From assembly GCA_030586155.1 (NCBI GenBank), contig CP130741.1, positions 332,680-396,679 of the forward strand: a stretch of 64,000 nucleotides of DNA. Direction: 5' to 3'. A program made the translations under genes and the position numbers. Below are positions 53,259-62,322 of the stretch, piece after piece (positions within the stretch are counted from its first letter, which is position 1; every line of letters begins with the position of its first letter). This DNA comes from Eubacteriaceae bacterium ES3. GTDB lineage: Bacteria > Bacillota > Clostridia > Eubacteriales > Eubacteriaceae. Below the pieces are notes generated by a model. The model was not told the origin of the DNA. It saw only the letters and a program-made list of their open reading frames with translations, and made no database searches.

Positions 53259-55804
53259 TATTGTTGTAGCAGAGGGAGGTTTTGGAGAAAATCGGCAGCC
53301 AGCTCATTGGTCATCAGCTTTTCATAGAGGATCTGATGATCCAGCACCAGGATAGTCTGATCGGCAGCATCTTCTGGTGAAAAGATGCCGGTTACGGAAG
53401 ATGAAATACCAACTGTGCGGATTTGATTTAAATTGATCTCCAATACATTATTGAGCTGATCGACCTGCAAAGCGATACGTTCTGTTTCAGATAATTGAAG
53501 AACCAATAAGCTGGAGGTGCTCAGCAGATCCTGCTGGTTGTTAAAGAGTTCGCTAAGGCTGACCACAGTTATAAAATTACCCTCATATTCAACGGCCCCT
53601 TTGATGGGACCTGAAATCCCCGGCATTGAGATGACACCTTCCATATCCAGTGCTTCCAGGACATAGGATTGGTCGAGTCCATACATCTGACCGTCAATCG
53701 AGAAGGTGGCCAGTTTGACAAAGGGATCATTCATAGAGAAATAGATATCCACCTGCTCAATTTCAGCAGATTTATGTTCTTTAATGTGGCTTGTGCTGGT
53801 ATCAGCCAGTTTAACAAAAACAAAGGCCAGGATGTCATTCTGGTAGCCATCACTTTCTTTATACTCCCGATAGCTTGAGGAGCAGGCACAGCCAACGGAG
53901 GTATAAGAACCATCATCGTTTAGAATTCTGGAGACTGATGATCCATTTTCAATGGTGAAGAAATCATTGTCGAGCTGCAGACTGGAGCCTACCGGGTGAT
54001 TGGGATTAGTAGAAGCGATGATTGTCTTGTTGCGGTCCGTAAAGAGGGCATAGGTACTTTCACTAATGGATTCTTCAAGAATACGCTGGAACTGATCTTC
54101 ACTGTCGAAAGCAATGCCAATCCCGCCGACCACGCGACCAGGATGGTCGATATCGGTAACAGAAGCACCGTAAATATAAGTGGGACGACTATCGTATAAA
54201 TCTGTCTGTTCGAACGGTGACACAAAGTATAGTTCGGGTTGTGAATTATAAAGGATATTTTTGATATATTGGTCATTAAGCGTTTTTCCGATGTCTTCTG
54301 AACACTTAGGATTTGAAACTGCTAGAATAGTGCCGGTTTGATCAAAGAGAAAGAGATTTGTATAGACCGTATAAAGGCCGTTGATATAGACTAAAATATC
54401 AGTTAATTGACTCTTTTCGGATTCGATGAGTCTGTCTTTGGCAAGAAGCTGGCGGAAGGTGGAATTTAGAGCCCACCATCGGCAGTCATTGGCTCTTTCG
54501 TATAGATTTCTGTCCATAATTTCGACACAGAGTGAAGCTGTAAATTTCGAATCAATCAGGCTGTTGGAGACTACCGTTGAAAAAAGGCCGGTAACAGAAC
54601 TCTGGAAGAGGTCGCTTGTTTCGGTGCCGATTCGTCCGATAGCCCGCAAAAGGGGTTTTAGTCGCGTGTATTCATCCTGCAGTGACTCATCACGGGCAAT
54701 AATTTGGCCATTGTAGACGATTCTTCGCAGGGCGCTGTTAATGGATTCAGTTTTTAGGGTAATAGCACCTAATTTATCGGAAAAAGCATTGTTAAGTGAC
54801 AAAAGTTTTTCCCGGATTGTTTCATTGAGCTCTGTCAGATCGTCCTTTTCATGACAGGCAATATTTAACGGCAACATGATGTGTCCGCGCCAGCCAAGTC
54901 CCATATAGCCCTGATAGCCGTTGGTAGGAACTGTTTTCGAAATCGACGAAATACCGTGATAGAATTCAATTCCGGTAACGCCGGGATCAACGGGTTCAAC
55001 GGTGACACCAAGGGGAACATGATTGGGGTCACTACTGGCGATTACTTTGTTGTCGGTATCGATAATCGAGATGACTGAGCCGTCGTAGTCTCGGGTAAGT
55101 TTACTGAAAATTCCGTCCATTTCATTTTCAAAACGAAAACAGAGACAGATAACACCAATCGTTGCCCCCTTGTCAGTGATTTTGCTGGTGAAAATATGGG
55201 CGCGTTCCTTATTAGGGCGGAGGTCTGATTTTTGAAAGGCTTCGACAAAACTGTCTGATGTTGTTCTGGTTGTTTCAATAATAGGATCATTGATAATCAT
55301 ATTCAGGATAGGGTTGTCCGGATCCAGATTGGCAATGACCTGATTATTCTGATCGAGAATAATGATTTCATCATAGACAGAATATTTGGCTACATATTCT
55401 TTCAGGCGGTTTTGAATTTGATAGAGAGCATCATCAGTTCGGCTATCCATTTTTATAAAATTTCGGATATCATCGTCCATGGCCAGAAAACCGACATCGG
55501 CCGTGCGTTCGTAGAGGTTTCTGATCAGTAGATCAATTTGGACCTGAGTTTTTGAGATAATCTTTTGTTCAATAATTCTTAACTTTTCAGAAATTAATGT
55601 ATCGATAAGTTCCTGTTTTAAACTAAAAAAGCTTTTTTGGATACTGGTAACATTGGGGAGAACGTTTTTAGACTGAATCGGGCAATTGATTTCACAGAGT
55701 AACTTGATGTTGTCCCATTGACTGTTCAGTTCAGAAATTCTTTTGTCATAGTCCATGACATCCTGCATATGGGAAAGAAAGTCTTTGTTTTTGTAAATAA
55801 TCAT
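53258..55804 (-). CDS. Large soluble sensor with duplicated Cache-like modules and CheW domain
   Basis: An 848-aa protein without a clear transmembrane helix. An N-terminal helical part (1-90, with CEINC) leads into two related sensory modules, each opened by RNLYER (residues 95-100 and about 430) and containing Cache/PAS-like strands (DEIIILDQNNQVIANLDP; LFLFDQTGTILAVSNP). The C-terminal 150 residues are CheW-like (ATFSIDGQMYGLD, GAVEYEGNFITVVSLSELF, LNQIRTVG). CheW domains scaffold chemotaxis receptors and CheA, so it may bring an intracellular or secreted-ligand signal to the array. The ATG at 55804 has CAGGAG; the frame continues 64 codons upstream without support. No other chemotaxis gene is in the window. 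Confidence 0.8.
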   Translation of the reverse strand: MIIYKNKDFLSHMQDVMDYDKRISELNSQWDNIKLLCEINCPIQSKNVLPNVTSIQKSFFSLKQELIDTLISEKLRIIEQKIISKTQVQIDLLIRNLYERTADVGFLAMDDDIRNFIKMDSRTDDALYQIQNRLKEYVAKYSVYDEIIILDQNNQVIANLDPDNPILNMIINDPIIETTRTTSDSFVEAFQKSDLRPNKERAHIFTSKITDKGATIGVICLCFRFENEMDGIFSKLTRDYDGSVISIIDTDNKVIASSDPNHVPLGVTVEPVDPGVTGIEFYHGISSISKTVPTNGYQGYMGLGWRGHIMLPLNIACHEKDDLTELNETIREKLLSLNNAFSDKLGAITLKTESINSALRRIVYNGQIIARDESLQDEYTRLKPLLRAIGRIGTETSDLFQSSVTGLFSTVVSNSLIDSKFTASLCVEIMDRNLYERANDCRWWALNSTFRQLLAKDRLIESEKSQLTDILVYINGLYTVYTNLFLFDQTGTILAVSNPKCSEDIGKTLNDQYIKNILYNSQPELYFVSPFEQTDLYDSRPTYIYGASVTDIDHPGRVVGGIGIAFDSEDQFQRILEESISESTYALFTDRNKTIIASTNPNHPVGSSLQLDNDFFTIENGSSVSRILNDDGSYTSVGCACSSSYREYKESDGYQNDILAFVFVKLADTSTSHIKEHKSAEIEQVDIYFSMNDPFVKLATFSIDGQMYGLDQSYVLEALDMEGVISMPGISGPIKGAVEYEGNFITVVSLSELFNNQQDLLSTSSLLVLQLSETERIALQVDQLNNVLEINLNQIRTVGISSSVTGIFSPEDAADQTILVLDHQILYEKLMTNELAADFLQNLPLLQQ

Positions 55805-56342
55805 TTTAGTCTCCTGTCGTTTGATGGATTTTAAAAATTCCTGGATTTTGTATGAATGAGCAAGCAATCCTGTTCTTGTAGTTAGATTTATAGTGCAGAT
55901 TGACAACAAATAGAGCAATACTTTGTGATTACATAAAGATGGTATCACAAAATTTTTACCCGCAGTTATAACATAATAACACTGAAAATAAATCAAATTT
56001 AAATAAATTTAGTTGCTGATGTGGATAAAATTAAGAGACGGATGGATGTAAATGCTAATATTTATAAAAGTGTAGTTATTTGCAATAGATACAAAAAAAT
56101 GAGTAAATCAATAAATTTAAGATAAATAGACTTAAAAAATGTTATATGCATATAATTGCTGCTTAAAAAAGTTTGCTTCAACAGGGAATGATACCAGAAT
56201 TTCGTAAATAAAAAGAACTAAGAAGAAGCATTGAGTAAAATCATCTAAAGAAATTCTTGTGTCGCAATATAAACGCTTTATTAAATGGATTGCGTGATGG
56301 CAAACAAAAAATCAAAAGATAAAGATTTCTCAATAATTGATA

Positions 56343-56378
56343 AATTTATTGTTTTACGATATCGTAAAACAATAAATT
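56343..56378. promoter_or_regulatory. 36-bp perfect palindrome, candidate operator
   Basis: AATTTATTGTTTTACGAT and its exact reverse complement meet at 56360/56361. The right end is 14 bases before the -35. No terminator-like T-run follows on either side, so a protein-binding site is favoured over a hairpin terminator. Confidence 0.7.
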
Positions 56379-56392
56379 ACACTAAAAAAAGG

Positions 56393-56421
56393 TTGACAGT
56401 GATATTAAATAAGATTAATAT
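56393..56421 (+). promoter_or_regulatory. Promoter of the corrinoid operon
   Basis: TTGACA (56393-56398), 17 bases, TAATAT (56416-56421). Confidence 0.75.
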
Positions 56422-56657
56422 TAGATTACATTAATCAGCAGGTAAATAGAAATTCAGCATATTGTTGAATGGCGAATTGTAATCGCTGACATTTTGATAA
56501 TGAGAAACCTATAAGCTCGTTATTTTTAACCAAGTAAATAGATGGCCTGAGATTAAAAGTCCTATAATGTGTTAAATCCGGTAATCTTTTTTGGAGAGAA
56601 GAATACCGTATTTTATAAAATTAATATTAAATTAAAACAAATCAGGAGGAAAAAAAC

Positions 56658-57287
56658 ATGTCAAAAATTGAAGAAGTAAAAGCAAAAGTTGAAGCGGGTA
56701 AATCTAAGCTGGTACCAGGTCTTGTTCAGGAAGCATTGGATGCAGGCGATGCGCCACAGGATATTTTAGCTGGGATGATTGAAGCCATGAGTGTTGTTGG
56801 TGATAAATTCTCAAAAGGCGAAATCTTTGTTCCTGAAATGCTGATTGCAGCAAAAGCAATGTCTAAAGGTGTTGATGTATTAAAACCTGTTATGGCAGGA
56901 GATGGATCATCCTCTTTAGGAACATGTGTAATCGGAACGGTTGCAGGAGACCTTCATGATATTGGCAAAAACCTTGTTTCAATGATGATTGAAAGTGCCG
57001 GATTTGACATGGTAGATCTTGGTGTTGATGTTCCTGCTGAAAAATTTGTTGAAGCAGCAAAAGAAAACAATAATGTAAAACTGGTTGCCTGTTCTGGTCT
57101 TTTGACGACAACAATGCCAGCCTTAAAAGAAGCAGTGGCTACTATTAAAGGCAGCGGATTAGATGTGAAAGTTATTGTCGGTGGCGCACCGGTTACCCCT
57201 GAATATGCTGAAGAAATTGGTGCTGATGCTTATGCTCCAGATGCCGGAACTGCAGCTGTTAAAGCTAAAGAAGTAATTGGCGCATAA
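56658..57287 (+). CDS. Methyltransferase corrinoid protein
   Basis: A 209-aa cobalamin-binding protein of the MtbC/MttC/MtvC type: N-terminal helical cap (B12-binding_2, 1-90) and Rossmann-like B12 domain with the lower-ligand motif DLHDIGKNL (Asp-x-His-x-x-Gly), followed by SGLLTTTMPA and GGAPVT. It shuttles a methyl group between two methyltransferases. A strong AGGAGG precedes the ATG. It is followed by a UroD-family methyltransferase gene; reductive activator and other components are not in the window. Confidence 0.94.
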   Translation: MSKIEEVKAKVEAGKSKLVPGLVQEALDAGDAPQDILAGMIEAMSVVGDKFSKGEIFVPEMLIAAKAMSKGVDVLKPVMAGDGSSSLGTCVIGTVAGDLHDIGKNLVSMMIESAGFDMVDLGVDVPAEKFVEAAKENNNVKLVACSGLLTTTMPALKEAVATIKGSGLDVKVIVGGAPVTPEYAEEIGADAYAPDAGTAAVKAKEVIGA

Positions 57288-57305
57288 ATAACTAAGATTT
57301 AGGTC

Positions 57306-57343
57306 GAATGCTTCCTTCATGCATTAGCTGAAGAGAGCATTCT
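57306..57343 (+). other. Intergenic hairpin between corrinoid and methyltransferase genes
   Basis: GAATGCT...AGCATTC outer arms with inner CTTC/GAAG pairing and no T-run. It may stabilise the upstream message or set the ratio of the two proteins (inference). Confidence 0.5.
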
Positions 57344-57395
57344 AGTGTTTAGTTGGCATTTAAATGGACATTTGATTGAATAAAGGAGAATGAAT

Positions 57396-58373
57396 ATGTT
57401 AACAAAAAGACAGAATCTTATTGAAACCATCAAAGGTGGAAATCCGGATCGGTTTGTAAAACAGTATGAGTTCATGAATATCATTATGGAAGCACCTATG
57501 GGCGCTATGGCAGGACCCGGGCAGACAATTGTTAATGACTGGGGCATTACCTTCACCTGGCCTGAAGGACAGCTGGGCGGATTCCCGGTTCATGATGATG
57601 AACATATTGTCCTTAAGGATATTACAAAATGGCGTGATGTCGTTAAAGCGCCATCTGTTGATTATCCGGAAGAACGTTGGGCAGCTGCCATTGAACATGC
57701 GAATAGTGTCGACCGTAATGAAGAATATGTGACTTGTTTTATGGCACCAGGTCTTTTTGAAATGACTCACCATCTGATGAGCATGGAAGAAGCTATGATG
57801 GCACTTTACGAAGAACCGGAAGATATGCATGATCTGATTGATTATCTGGTCGAATATGAAATTGCCTATGCTAAGCAACTAATTGATCATCTGCATCCTG
57901 ACTGTATTTTCCATCATGATGATTGGGGAAGCCAGAGAGCATCCTTCTTATCACCGGAAATGTTTGATGAATTCTTCTTACCGGCCTATAAGAAAGTATA
58001 TGGTTTCTTGAAAGATAATGGTGTTGAACTGATTGTTCATCATAATGACTCCTATTCTGCTAATTTGGTTCCATCGATGATCGAGATGGGCATTGATATC
58101 TGGCAGGGTGTTATGTCAACCAATAATACTCCGGAAATGATTAAAAAATATGGAGAAAAGATTACCTTTATGGGAGACATCGATAGTGGTGTGATTGACT
58201 TTCCAGGTTGGACTAAAGAAATTATTATGGAAAAAACTAAAGAAGCCTGCGAACGGTGCGGAAAACTTTACTTTATTCCTAGTGCCAGCCATGGTTTGAA
58301 TTTTGGCTGTTTCCCAGGTGTCTATGAAGCTACTGATGAAGCCATCGATGAAATGAGCAAGCAAATGTTTTAA
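57396..58373 (+). CDS. UroD-family corrinoid methyltransferase
   Basis: A 325-aa TIM-barrel protein of the uroporphyrinogen decarboxylase superfamily, which in acetogens and methanogens includes methylcobamide methyltransferases and O-demethylases. Notable blocks are FHHDDWGSQRASF, ELIVHHNDSYS and FMGDIDSG. The usual MtaA/MtbA zinc motif (His-x-Cys) is replaced by HHND, so it is closer to MtvB-like demethylases in this respect. It probably demethylates a methoxylated or methylated compound onto the corrinoid protein. The start is the ATG at 57396, 8 bases after AAGGAG; ATG 57390 is too close to that site. Confidence 0.87.
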   Translation: MLTKRQNLIETIKGGNPDRFVKQYEFMNIIMEAPMGAMAGPGQTIVNDWGITFTWPEGQLGGFPVHDDEHIVLKDITKWRDVVKAPSVDYPEERWAAAIEHANSVDRNEEYVTCFMAPGLFEMTHHLMSMEEAMMALYEEPEDMHDLIDYLVEYEIAYAKQLIDHLHPDCIFHHDDWGSQRASFLSPEMFDEFFLPAYKKVYGFLKDNGVELIVHHNDSYSANLVPSMIEMGIDIWQGVMSTNNTPEMIKKYGEKITFMGDIDSGVIDFPGWTKEIIMEKTKEACERCGKLYFIPSASHGLNFGCFPGVYEATDEAIDEMSKQMF

Positions 58374-58409
58374 CTTCACTAACCAGCTAACCTCAATACC
58401 TCAATATAT

Positions 58410-58444
58410 AAAAGCATGGAAATGAAAATTTCTGTGCTTTTTTT
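58410..58444 (+). terminator. Terminator of the corrinoid operon
   Basis: AAAAGCATGGAAAT / ATTTCTGTGCTTTT with T-run. Confidence 0.85.
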
Positions 58445-58529
58445 GTATATATTCTAATATAGTACATCTTGAAGATTCTTGACAATGGATAAAAACTTTT
58501 ATATGCTTAAAAGGTATAAGGAGGTTGAG

Positions 58530-58952
58530 ATGAAAAAATTTTTTGATGAATTTAAAAGTTTTTTACTGAAGGGTAATGTTATTGATCTGTCCATTGCTGT
58601 AATCATCGGTGCTGCATTTCAGGCGATTGTAACTTCATTTACCAGTGATATTATTTCGCCGGTTTTGGGGATTTTTGCAAAAAATGATTTTAGCAATTTG
58701 GTTTGGTCGGTTGCTGGTGTGGAAATTCGATATGGAGCTTTTTTGACAGCAGTCATCAACTTTGTCATTATGGCTTTTGTGATATTTTTGATGCTCAAGC
58801 TGGTAAAACGGCTTAAAGGACTTAAAAAAGAGCAAGCCAAAGAAGAAAAGAAAACTAAGACCTGTCCTTATTGCTTTACAGATATTGCAATTAAGGCCAG
58901 TCGCTGTCCCAATTGCACATCTGCCCTAAAAGAACAGTTGCCAGGTGATTAA
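58530..58952 (+). CDS. mscL: Large-conductance mechanosensitive channel MscL with C-terminal zinc ribbon
   Basis: A 140-aa two-helix channel that releases solutes on hypo-osmotic shock. TM1 begins GNVIDLSIAVIIGAAF; TM2 is FLTAVINFVIMAFVIFLML. After the basic cytoplasmic helix an additional segment carries CPYC...CPNC, a zinc ribbon. The periplasmic loop is short. The start is the ATG at 58530, after AAGGAGG; the frame extends 17 codons further without a site. Confidence 0.93.
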   Translation: MKKFFDEFKSFLLKGNVIDLSIAVIIGAAFQAIVTSFTSDIISPVLGIFAKNDFSNLVWSVAGVEIRYGAFLTAVINFVIMAFVIFLMLKLVKRLKGLKKEQAKEEKKTKTCPYCFTDIAIKASRCPNCTSALKEQLPGD

Positions 58953-59019
58953 AAAGCTTGTGATTAATCACATAAATTATTATAATTAAAACAATGAAAT
59001 CTTATTAAGGAAGTGAAAA

Positions 59020-60048
59020 ATGAGCTTTGAATTAATTAAACATCTGCCATCGCCGCAGGAAATCTTTGAAATGCTTCCCTTATCAGAAGCTGGGAAAAAA
59101 GCAAAGGCGCAGCGAGATCAGATGATTAAAGATGTTTTTGAGGGCAAGGATGACCGGTTTATTTTGATTATCGGCCCCTGTTCAGCAGATAACGAAACTG
59201 CGGTCATTGATTATGTTGGACGGCTAAAAGAGATTCAGAAAGAAGTTGAAGACCAGATCATAATCATTCCCCGGATTTATACTAATAAACCCAGAACTAC
59301 AGGTTTAGGATATAAAGGGATGCTTCACCAGCCGGATGCCAATAAGGAATCCAATATGCTGGAAGGGATTAAAGCGATTAGAAAGCTGCATATCCGAGCC
59401 ATTGAGGAAACCGGTCTTTCCTGTGCTGATGAAATGCTTTATCCGGAAAATTATGCTTATCTTTCGGATCTTTTAAGTTATGTTGCTATTGGCGCCCGTT
59501 CAGTAGAAAACCAGCAGCATCGTTTGACTTCCAGTGGTCTGGAAATTCCAGTAGGAATGAAGAATCCAACTAGTGGAGATATTACAGTAATGCTCAATGC
59601 CATCAAAGCAGCCCAAAGCGAGCACACCTTTATTTTTAGAGGCTATGAGGTAAAAACCAACGGGAATCCTCTTTCTCACACGATTATGAGGGGATCAGTG
59701 GACCAGTATGGTAGAAATTTCCCTAATTATCATTATGAGGATATTATGCATCTGATAAATGAATATGAAAAACGGGATTTCGAGAACCCGGCTATCATTA
59801 TTGACCTTAACCATTCCAATTCAAACAAACGATTCGATGAGCAGCCGCGTATCGCCAGAGAAGTAGTCAGAAATCGCCATTACGATGATAAGATGAAAAA
59901 ATATGTAAAAGGTTTGATGATTGAAAGTTATATTGAGGAAGGAACTCAGGCTGTTGATGGCGGTGTTTATGGGAAGTCTATCACCGATCCATGTCTCGGC
60001 TGGGAAATATCTGAAAAACTAATAAAAGAAATTGCCAAAAAGCTGTAA
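59020..60048 (+). CDS. 3-deoxy-7-phosphoheptulonate (DAHP) synthase, AroF/G/H-type
   Basis: A 342-aa enzyme that condenses phosphoenolpyruvate and erythrose 4-phosphate, the first step of aromatic amino acid synthesis. Motifs are IIGPCSADN, NKPRTTGLGYKG, GARSVENQQH, GMKNPTSG and DLNHSNSNK. This is the class I alpha type usually feedback-inhibited by an aromatic amino acid; which one cannot be read. GGAAG precedes the ATG. It appears monocistronic and is followed by a long inverted-repeat element. Confidence 0.95.
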   Translation: MSFELIKHLPSPQEIFEMLPLSEAGKKAKAQRDQMIKDVFEGKDDRFILIIGPCSADNETAVIDYVGRLKEIQKEVEDQIIIIPRIYTNKPRTTGLGYKGMLHQPDANKESNMLEGIKAIRKLHIRAIEETGLSCADEMLYPENYAYLSDLLSYVAIGARSVENQQHRLTSSGLEIPVGMKNPTSGDITVMLNAIKAAQSEHTFIFRGYEVKTNGNPLSHTIMRGSVDQYGRNFPNYHYEDIMHLINEYEKRDFENPAIIIDLNHSNSNKRFDEQPRIAREVVRNRHYDDKMKKYVKGLMIESYIEEGTQAVDGGVYGKSITDPCLGWEISEKLIKEIAKKL

Positions 60049-60052
60049 ATTA

Positions 60053-60222
60053 CGTGAAACAACGAGCCATGCGGCTCTAAAAAATAGAAAAAGAAGCAGA
60101 AAACAAACTCGTTTGTTTTCTGCTTCTTTTTCTATTTTTTAGAAGGAAGGAGCCATCTGGCGACTGACGCGACGAGGTGGAGCGATAGCGGAACCGAGTG
60201 CCGCATGGTTCGTTGTTTCACG
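60053..60222. repeat. Nested inverted-repeat element with dispersed core, copy 3
   Basis: The outer arms, 60053-60075 and 60200-60222, are complementary over 23 bp with one G-U pair. Inside is a second palindrome: AAAAAATAGAAAAAGAAGCA onward to its complement ending at about 60142, able to act as a bidirectional terminator. Between the inner palindrome and the right arm lies the core GCGACGAGGTGGAGCGATAG (60169-60202 overall), related to the copies at 35297 and 35373. The related block GCGAAGCCTGCGATGAG follows at 60249-60265. Confidence 0.8.
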
Positions 60223-60269
60223 CCAGTAAGTTATGTGGAGGCTATAGAGCGAAGCCTGCGATGAGGTCT

Positions 60270-61124
60270 TTATCCCAATTCAAAGCTTGTAATCCCATAA
60301 ACTTCGTCCCAGGGAAGAGCCGGTATATCCTCTGTGTACATTCGGGCAGTTTCGAAAACAAATTCCATATTGTATTTTTCAACCAGCGCTAGGGCAGCGT
60401 GGTTTTCTGTGGAAATATCCAGAAATACAGGTCTTTGTTGAGAGAAATGAAGAAGGCTTAAAAAAAGCTTTTCAGCAATTTCGGGTGATTCAGCGTAGAG
60501 AGGACCGATCTTAAAACCGAGATAACATTGGCGAATGGTTCCTAAACCTTTTATGTTATTTTGATTATCCTGATAGACCAGGGTTTTAGCGGTGTCTGTG
60601 GCCAGCCAGGATTTTAGAAAATTTTCACGAAGGGAAGGAAAATGGGCTGCGTCGTAGGCCAGCAAATTTTCAAAATTAACGAGGGGGGCAGAAACAATGT
60701 GTTGAGGTAATTTGTTGGAGGTTTTTGTAAATGACTGAAGTTTAAAGCGCATATTGGTGTGGGCCAGGGTGAAACCGGATTTTTTATAGTTATCCTGTTG
60801 TGCTACTACGCCATCCAAGCCGATATTTAAATCGTCAAGGTAGTTCATAGCCCGCTGCCAGATTGAAAGACCAAAGCCATAACCCCTAAAGTCCTCTTCT
60901 ACCATATAAAGTCCAATGAATCCAAAGCCGTTATATCTGACCGCGGAAATGCAGGAAATTCGTTCATTGTTGTATTCACCGATAAAAAAACCTTTGGGAT
61001 CGGCAGAAAAAAAGGCGGGCCCGTCATTAAGACCGGGATTCCAGCCCTCTTTTTTGGCCTTTTTGATAAAATATTTAATGTCTACATCGTTTGCCTGTCG
61101 TATCTGATAAAGCTCAGTTAACAT
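60270..61124 (-). CDS. Tandem GNAT acetyltransferase
   Basis: A 284-aa protein with an N-terminal GNAT domain (about 1-140; GFIGLYMVEEDFRGYGFGLSIWQRA contains the acetyl-CoA loop) and a C-terminal second GNAT-like domain of the Acetyltransf_18 type (GPLYAESPEIAEKLF, LALVEKYNMEFVFETARMY). The substrate is unknown. AAGGAG precedes the ATG. It is a single-gene unit. Confidence 0.87.
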   Translation of the reverse strand: MLTELYQIRQANDVDIKYFIKKAKKEGWNPGLNDGPAFFSADPKGFFIGEYNNERISCISAVRYNGFGFIGLYMVEEDFRGYGFGLSIWQRAMNYLDDLNIGLDGVVAQQDNYKKSGFTLAHTNMRFKLQSFTKTSNKLPQHIVSAPLVNFENLLAYDAAHFPSLRENFLKSWLATDTAKTLVYQDNQNNIKGLGTIRQCYLGFKIGPLYAESPEIAEKLFLSLLHFSQQRPVFLDISTENHAALALVEKYNMEFVFETARMYTEDIPALPWDEVYGITSFELG

Positions 61125-61351
61125 GAGGTCACTCCTTTAGGAAATAGTGTACAATCATATATACCAATTATTTTTTTAAATAATCGCAATTCTCTTAAAA
61201 ACTTTTTATATAGTGTGAAATATTTGCCCTTATATATTATGTAATGATTTCGATAGAATTGGTTTGATTAATTTTAAAATATGTTGGTATAAAATTGAGT
61301 AGATAGGTTGCAAGATTTTATGATTGAATTAGGAAAATTGAAGGTGAAAAA

Positions 61352-62029
61352 ATGGAACAGCAAAAACAATTAAGAGAAATGATATTAAAAACATTTAAAG
61401 AGCGTTATACATGTAAAGGCTATGACGCGACTAAAAGAGTATCAGACGAAGATTTCAAAGTGATAATGGAGGTTGCACGGCTATCACCTAGTTCCATGGG
61501 CCTTGAACCATGGAAGTTTGTACAAATTGAAAACAAAGAAATCAAAGAACGGCTGAAACCTATTGCCTGGGGAGCAAAAGCCAGTCTTGAAGGTGCCAGT
61601 CATTTTGTTGTTATTCTAGCTAGAAAGCCGAAAGATTTAAGCTTTAATTCTGACTATGTGGAATATATTATGAATGATATTCAGCATTTTGAAGAACCGC
61701 TAAGGTCGCAAAGGAAGGAAAAACTTAAGGACTTTCAGAAAAATGATTTAAAAATCACTGGTGATGAACGGCTATTTTTTGAATGGGCATGTCGGCAGAC
61801 CTATATTCCGCTGGCTAATATGCTAACCGCAGCAGCGATTCTAGGTGTGGATTCGACTCCGATGGAAGGATTTAATTACGGACAAGTCGAGAAAATACTT
61901 GAAGAGGAAAAAATTCTCGATAAAAGTCACTTTGGGGTGGCGACAATGATTGCTTTTGGCTATAAAAATAGAGACCATCGACCTAAAACAAGGCGCAATA
62001 TGGATGAAATTTTTGAAGTATTTAAATAA
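61352..62029 (+). CDS. Nitroreductase-family NAD(P)H oxidoreductase
   Basis: A 225-aa FMN enzyme of the NfsB-like nitroreductase family: RYTCKGYDATKRV, LSPSSMGLEPWKFVQI at the FMN site, and GVATMIAFGYKNRDHRPKTRR at the C-terminus. GAAGGTG precedes the ATG. It is monocistronic; physiological substrate unknown. The 227-bp gap before it shows nothing beyond AT-rich sequence, and the 293-bp gap after it (62030-62322) likewise. Confidence 0.92.
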   Translation: MEQQKQLREMILKTFKERYTCKGYDATKRVSDEDFKVIMEVARLSPSSMGLEPWKFVQIENKEIKERLKPIAWGAKASLEGASHFVVILARKPKDLSFNSDYVEYIMNDIQHFEEPLRSQRKEKLKDFQKNDLKITGDERLFFEWACRQTYIPLANMLTAAAILGVDSTPMEGFNYGQVEKILEEEKILDKSHFGVATMIAFGYKNRDHRPKTRRNMDEIFEVFK

Positions 62030-62322
62030 AAAAGGAATAAGTCTTTAATACTATGACTCTAGACGGAGATTACACAATATTTTGAATTCTGAAAAAGACT
62101 TAAGACTGATTAAACAAAATATAAAGGTTTAGGCGTACAATAAGAATATTATTAGTTTATTTCGAATAGGTATTTATGAGACAGTGATATAAATTGGACC
62201 GGAAAAGCAGTTAAAGAATATTTTCCGGAATAAGCAGAAATGCTTGACTGTAGGGAGAAAGTTCTTTGAGTGTGCAGCTAGTTTTTATAAATACCAAATA
62301 ATTGTAAAGGTGGATTGATTAT

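Larger units (their letters stand above)
55805..56657. other. AT-rich gene-free region upstream of the corrinoid operon
   Basis: 853 bp with no supportable gene. It holds a 36-bp palindrome (56343-56378) and a promoter (56393-56421), giving a leader of about 230 nt before the corrinoid protein gene. I recognised no cobalamin riboswitch. The first 500 bp show nothing I can name. Confidence 0.6.

Noticed and set aside
56343..56378. Palindrome as an intrinsic terminator
   Set aside because: No T-run follows on either strand, the stem is AT-rich, and it lies upstream of a promoter instead of after a gene.
55805..56657. Cobalamin riboswitch ahead of the corrinoid operon
   Set aside because: No B12-box-like GCC-rich sequence; the region is almost entirely A+T.
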